Position numbers and translations under genes: made by a program
From: Pseudomonas sp. UBA4617
GTDB taxonomy: Bacteria; Pseudomonadota; Gammaproteobacteria; Pseudomonadales; Pseudomonadaceae
DNA length: 64,000 nucleotides
Assembly: GCF_002386445.1 (NCBI RefSeq)
Contig: NZ_DGIR01000036.1
Span: forward strand, 1-64,000
Direction: 5' to 3'
Notes under the pieces: model-generated
Told to the model about the DNA's origin: nothing
What the model saw: the letters and a program-made list of their open reading frames with translations, nothing else
The model's database searches: none
In this document: positions 62,388 through 64,000 of the stretch, piece by piece
Layout: the number at the start of each line of letters is the position of its first letter
Numbering within the stretch: position 1 is the stretch's first letter

Positions 62388-63098
62388 ATGAAACTTCTGC
62401 GCCTTCCATTTGCGCTGTTGATGACTGGCCTGCTGGGCCTTGGCGGGTGCACCATGCACCAGCCGGTTGCCCTGTACCAGCTCGACAGTGGTGATCCTGG
62501 CCAGCCTTCGCAGAGTGCAGGCATGGCCGTGGTACTCGGCCCGGTATCGGTAGCCGATTACCTGCAACGCGAGACATTCCTGCAGCGTCAGGCCGACGGC
62601 AGCCTGAGCTCGGCGACCGACGGTCGTTGGGCTGGTAGCCTTTCGGCAGATATCGACCAGCTGCTGGTGCGCCAGCTTGCCTGGCGTCTGGACAGCCAGC
62701 GCGTGGTGCTGGCTCCGGCGACTGCCGGCTTCACCCCGGATGTACAAGTGCTGCTATCGATCACTCGCCTGGATTCGGGCAAGGACCAGCCGGCCATCCT
62801 GGACGCCCAGTGGCGCCTGCTGGACCGCCGTGGTCATGTGCGCGACAACCGCATCGTGCACCTTGAGCAACAGCACGAGGGAAGTGAGGCGTCGCAGGTG
62901 CAGGCCCAGGGCCAATTGCTGCAGAAGCTGGCCGAACAGCTGAGCACCGCAGTGAAACCGCTGGCCAATCAGCCTGCGATTGCCGAAGAAACGCCCAAGA
63001 AATCAGCTGCACCGGTACAGGTGAAAAAGGCTCCGGAGAAATCCAAGATCCCGATGGCTGCGCCGATTCGTACCGATATGGAAGTCTATCGGTTCTGA
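62388..63098 (+). CDS. PqiC/YmbA-type lipoprotein (ABC-type auxiliary component)
   Basis: A 236-residue lipoprotein: signal MKLLRLPFALLMTGLLGLGGC with lipobox LGGC. The mature part (about 20-165) resembles the PqiC/ABC_trans_aux domain: VALYQLDSG, VVLGPVSVADYLQR, RWAGSLSADIDQLLVRQLAWRL and VQVLLSITRLD. Such proteins act with MCE-type lipid carriers (PqiB) in the periplasm, but no pqiA or pqiB is nearby. The C-terminal 55 residues are lysine-, proline- and alanine-rich and probably disordered. The start may be ATG 62385 or 62388. Confidence 0.75.
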   Translation: MKLLRLPFALLMTGLLGLGGCTMHQPVALYQLDSGDPGQPSQSAGMAVVLGPVSVADYLQRETFLQRQADGSLSSATDGRWAGSLSADIDQLLVRQLAWRLDSQRVVLAPATAGFTPDVQVLLSITRLDSGKDQPAILDAQWRLLDRRGHVRDNRIVHLEQQHEGSEASQVQAQGQLLQKLAEQLSTAVKPLANQPAIAEETPKKSAAPVQVKKAPEKSKIPMAAPIRTDMEVYRF

Positions 63099-63118
63099 TC
63101 GAACCGTCAGTTATAAGA

Positions 63119-63144
63119 AAGCCCGCATTGGTGCGGGCTTTTTT
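63119..63144 (+). terminator. Intrinsic terminator after the lipoprotein gene
   Basis: AAGCCCGCA and TGCGGGCTT form a perfect 9-bp stem around ttgg, followed by ttttt. It ends the long plus-strand run from parE and parC. Confidence 0.9.
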
Positions 63145-63199
63145 ATGGCTGCAGTAAACCTGTCGAAAGGTTGGCATCGCGAACAGGTATCTACATCTG

Positions 63200-64000
63200 T
63201 CAGGCCCTACGCTCGTGCATCCGCGTCAACTGCCGTTCCAGCATCGATGGGTAGGGCTCCATCAACCGCTCCACGCAGCAGGCTCCTTCCGGGCTGGCAA
63301 TCGGGCGAATGCGGGCGCGCTGGCGAATCAGCGTGTCATCGCTGATCTGCCGCTCCACCAGCAACAGGTTGCGGCTGTGTTGCGACAGCGCCAGCGCGTC
63401 CTGGGCCTTCTCGGTCATCAGCAGGTCTACCAGCTCCAGGCCTTGCAGGTCGTTACCCAAGGCCAGGCCCAGTTGCAACTGCAAGGTGATGCCGCTGTCC
63501 GCCACTTCGATCTGCAGGGCATGGCCCAGGGCGCGCAGCAGCTCGCCGCAGCAGATGGCGTTGGTCAGGTACTCCTCGCCGCAGTCGCGGCTGTGGAACA
63601 GCACCAAGGTGCTACCGTCGTTGAGCGTGTGGGTTTCGCCGTCATAGAGCGAGGCCGCGTGCTCCAGGCAGTCGCGGTAGCGCTCGGTCAACTCGGTCAG
63701 GCGCGTGCGTGGCAGGCGACGCAGCTGTTCCTGGGAACCCAGCTGTACGGCAAGCACGGCGGTGAACTGCGGCTCGTCGGACTCAACCACGGCAACCCTT
63801 GGGGCGTTGTCGTCGTCCAGCAGGCCGGCGAAGGCCTCGTCGTCATCTTCATCGGCCTGGGCGGCAACCTTGGCGCGTGGTGCGGCTTTCGCTGCGACAG
63901 GGGCGTCCTGCAGGTCGTGAAAATGCTCGTCGTCTTCTTCCTCCAGCTCCAGCTCCGGCTCCGGTGGTGGCGGCGGCGCCAGGCGTGCGTGCAGCTGGCG
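63200..64000 (-). CDS. AhpA/YtjB-family protein, N-terminus beyond the window
   Basis: The frame is open from the stop at 63200 to the window edge, giving at least 266 residues of C-terminal sequence. A proline-glutamate stretch (APPPPPEPELELEEEDDEHF) and an acidic, alanine-rich linker come first, then a folded domain (from FTAVLAVQLGSQEQLRRL to the end) with NDGSTLVLFHSRDC and SQHSRNLLLVERQ. The arrangement, and the place near where serB would follow in P. putida, fit the AhpA/YtjB membrane-protein family, with a transmembrane part to be expected before the window end. The GTG at 63790 is an internal codon, not the start. Function unknown. Confidence 0.6.
   Translation of the reverse strand, partial: RQLHARLAPPPPPEPELELEEEDDEHFHDLQDAPVAAKAAPRAKVAAQADEDDDEAFAGLLDDDNAPRVAVVESDEPQFTAVLAVQLGSQEQLRRLPRTRLTELTERYRDCLEHAASLYDGETHTLNDGSTLVLFHSRDCGEEYLTNAICCGELLRALGHALQIEVADSGITLQLQLGLALGNDLQGLELVDLLMTEKAQDALALSQHSRNLLLVERQISDDTLIRQRARIRPIASPEGACCVERLMEPYPSMLERQLTRMHERRA

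Overview
The window is a stretch of a Pseudomonas chromosome, most likely of the P. putida group. It is GC-rich with Pseudomonas-type codon use, carries several copies of the 'gtaggagcgg...' extragenic palindrome, and its gene order (epd-pgk-fba ... putA/putP ... lipopolysaccharide core genes ... hldE, waaA, tolC, thiC, nudF-yqiB-cpdA-yqiA-parE-parC) is the one I recall from P. putida and, for the core genes, from P. aeruginosa (in reverse). Species assignment is by recollection of gene order, not by a search.

Layout. 1-4180: central carbon metabolism (epd, pgk, two small lipoproteins, class II aldolase fba) ending in a strong terminator. 4381-8259: a REC-PAS-GGDEF-EAL response regulator, a SprT/YgjP-like metallopeptidase, a small winged-helix protein and an orphan periplasmic binding protein. 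8279-19403, all on the minus strand: a FUSC-type membrane protein, a BaiN/HI0933 flavoprotein, RNA helicase DbpA, a DHA2-type drug exporter, a TldE/TldD pair and an acyl-CoA dehydrogenase. 19708-20861: two unrecognised, comparatively AT-rich membrane proteins separated by a REP element, probably accessory. 20958-26746: divergent putA and putP with a 356-base control region full of GTTGCA boxes; rlmJ follows.

27840-41240: an outer-core lipopolysaccharide locus: carbamoyltransferase (WapO type), glycosyltransferase (WapH type), Mig-14, PIG-L deacetylase (DnpA type), Ssg-type glycosyltransferase, two further glycosyltransferases, a small kinase-fold protein on the other strand, the O-antigen ligase WaaL, the lipid A-core flippase MsbA, and HldE, which makes ADP-heptose. 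Together they build, decorate and export lipid A-core and join O antigen to it; waaA (Kdo transferase, 45642) belongs to the same pathway. 41267-45630: a degenerate Nudix-like protein, an aldo/keto reductase coupled to a FAD oxidoreductase, a small multidrug resistance pump, and a divergent LysR regulator with a perfect palindrome in its promoter. 47048-47632 is an AT-rich gene that seems to be interrupted by a stop codon.

47689-52878: tolC (minus), then thiC under a TPP riboswitch, and cytX, the presumed transporter for the hydroxymethylpyrimidine that thiC makes. 52847-64000: an RsiV-like lipoprotein, the conserved run nudF-yqiB-cpdA-yqiA-parE, two small exported or anchored proteins, parC, a PqiC-like lipoprotein, and the C-terminal part of an AhpA/YtjB-type protein cut by the window end. 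I found no tRNA, rRNA, CRISPR array, transposase, integrase or prophage gene. I did not find an obviously new multi-gene system. The most useful leads are the put control region, the LysR palindrome, the thiC expression platform, the interrupted gene near 47100, and the unrecognised membrane-protein pair at 19.7-20.9 kb.
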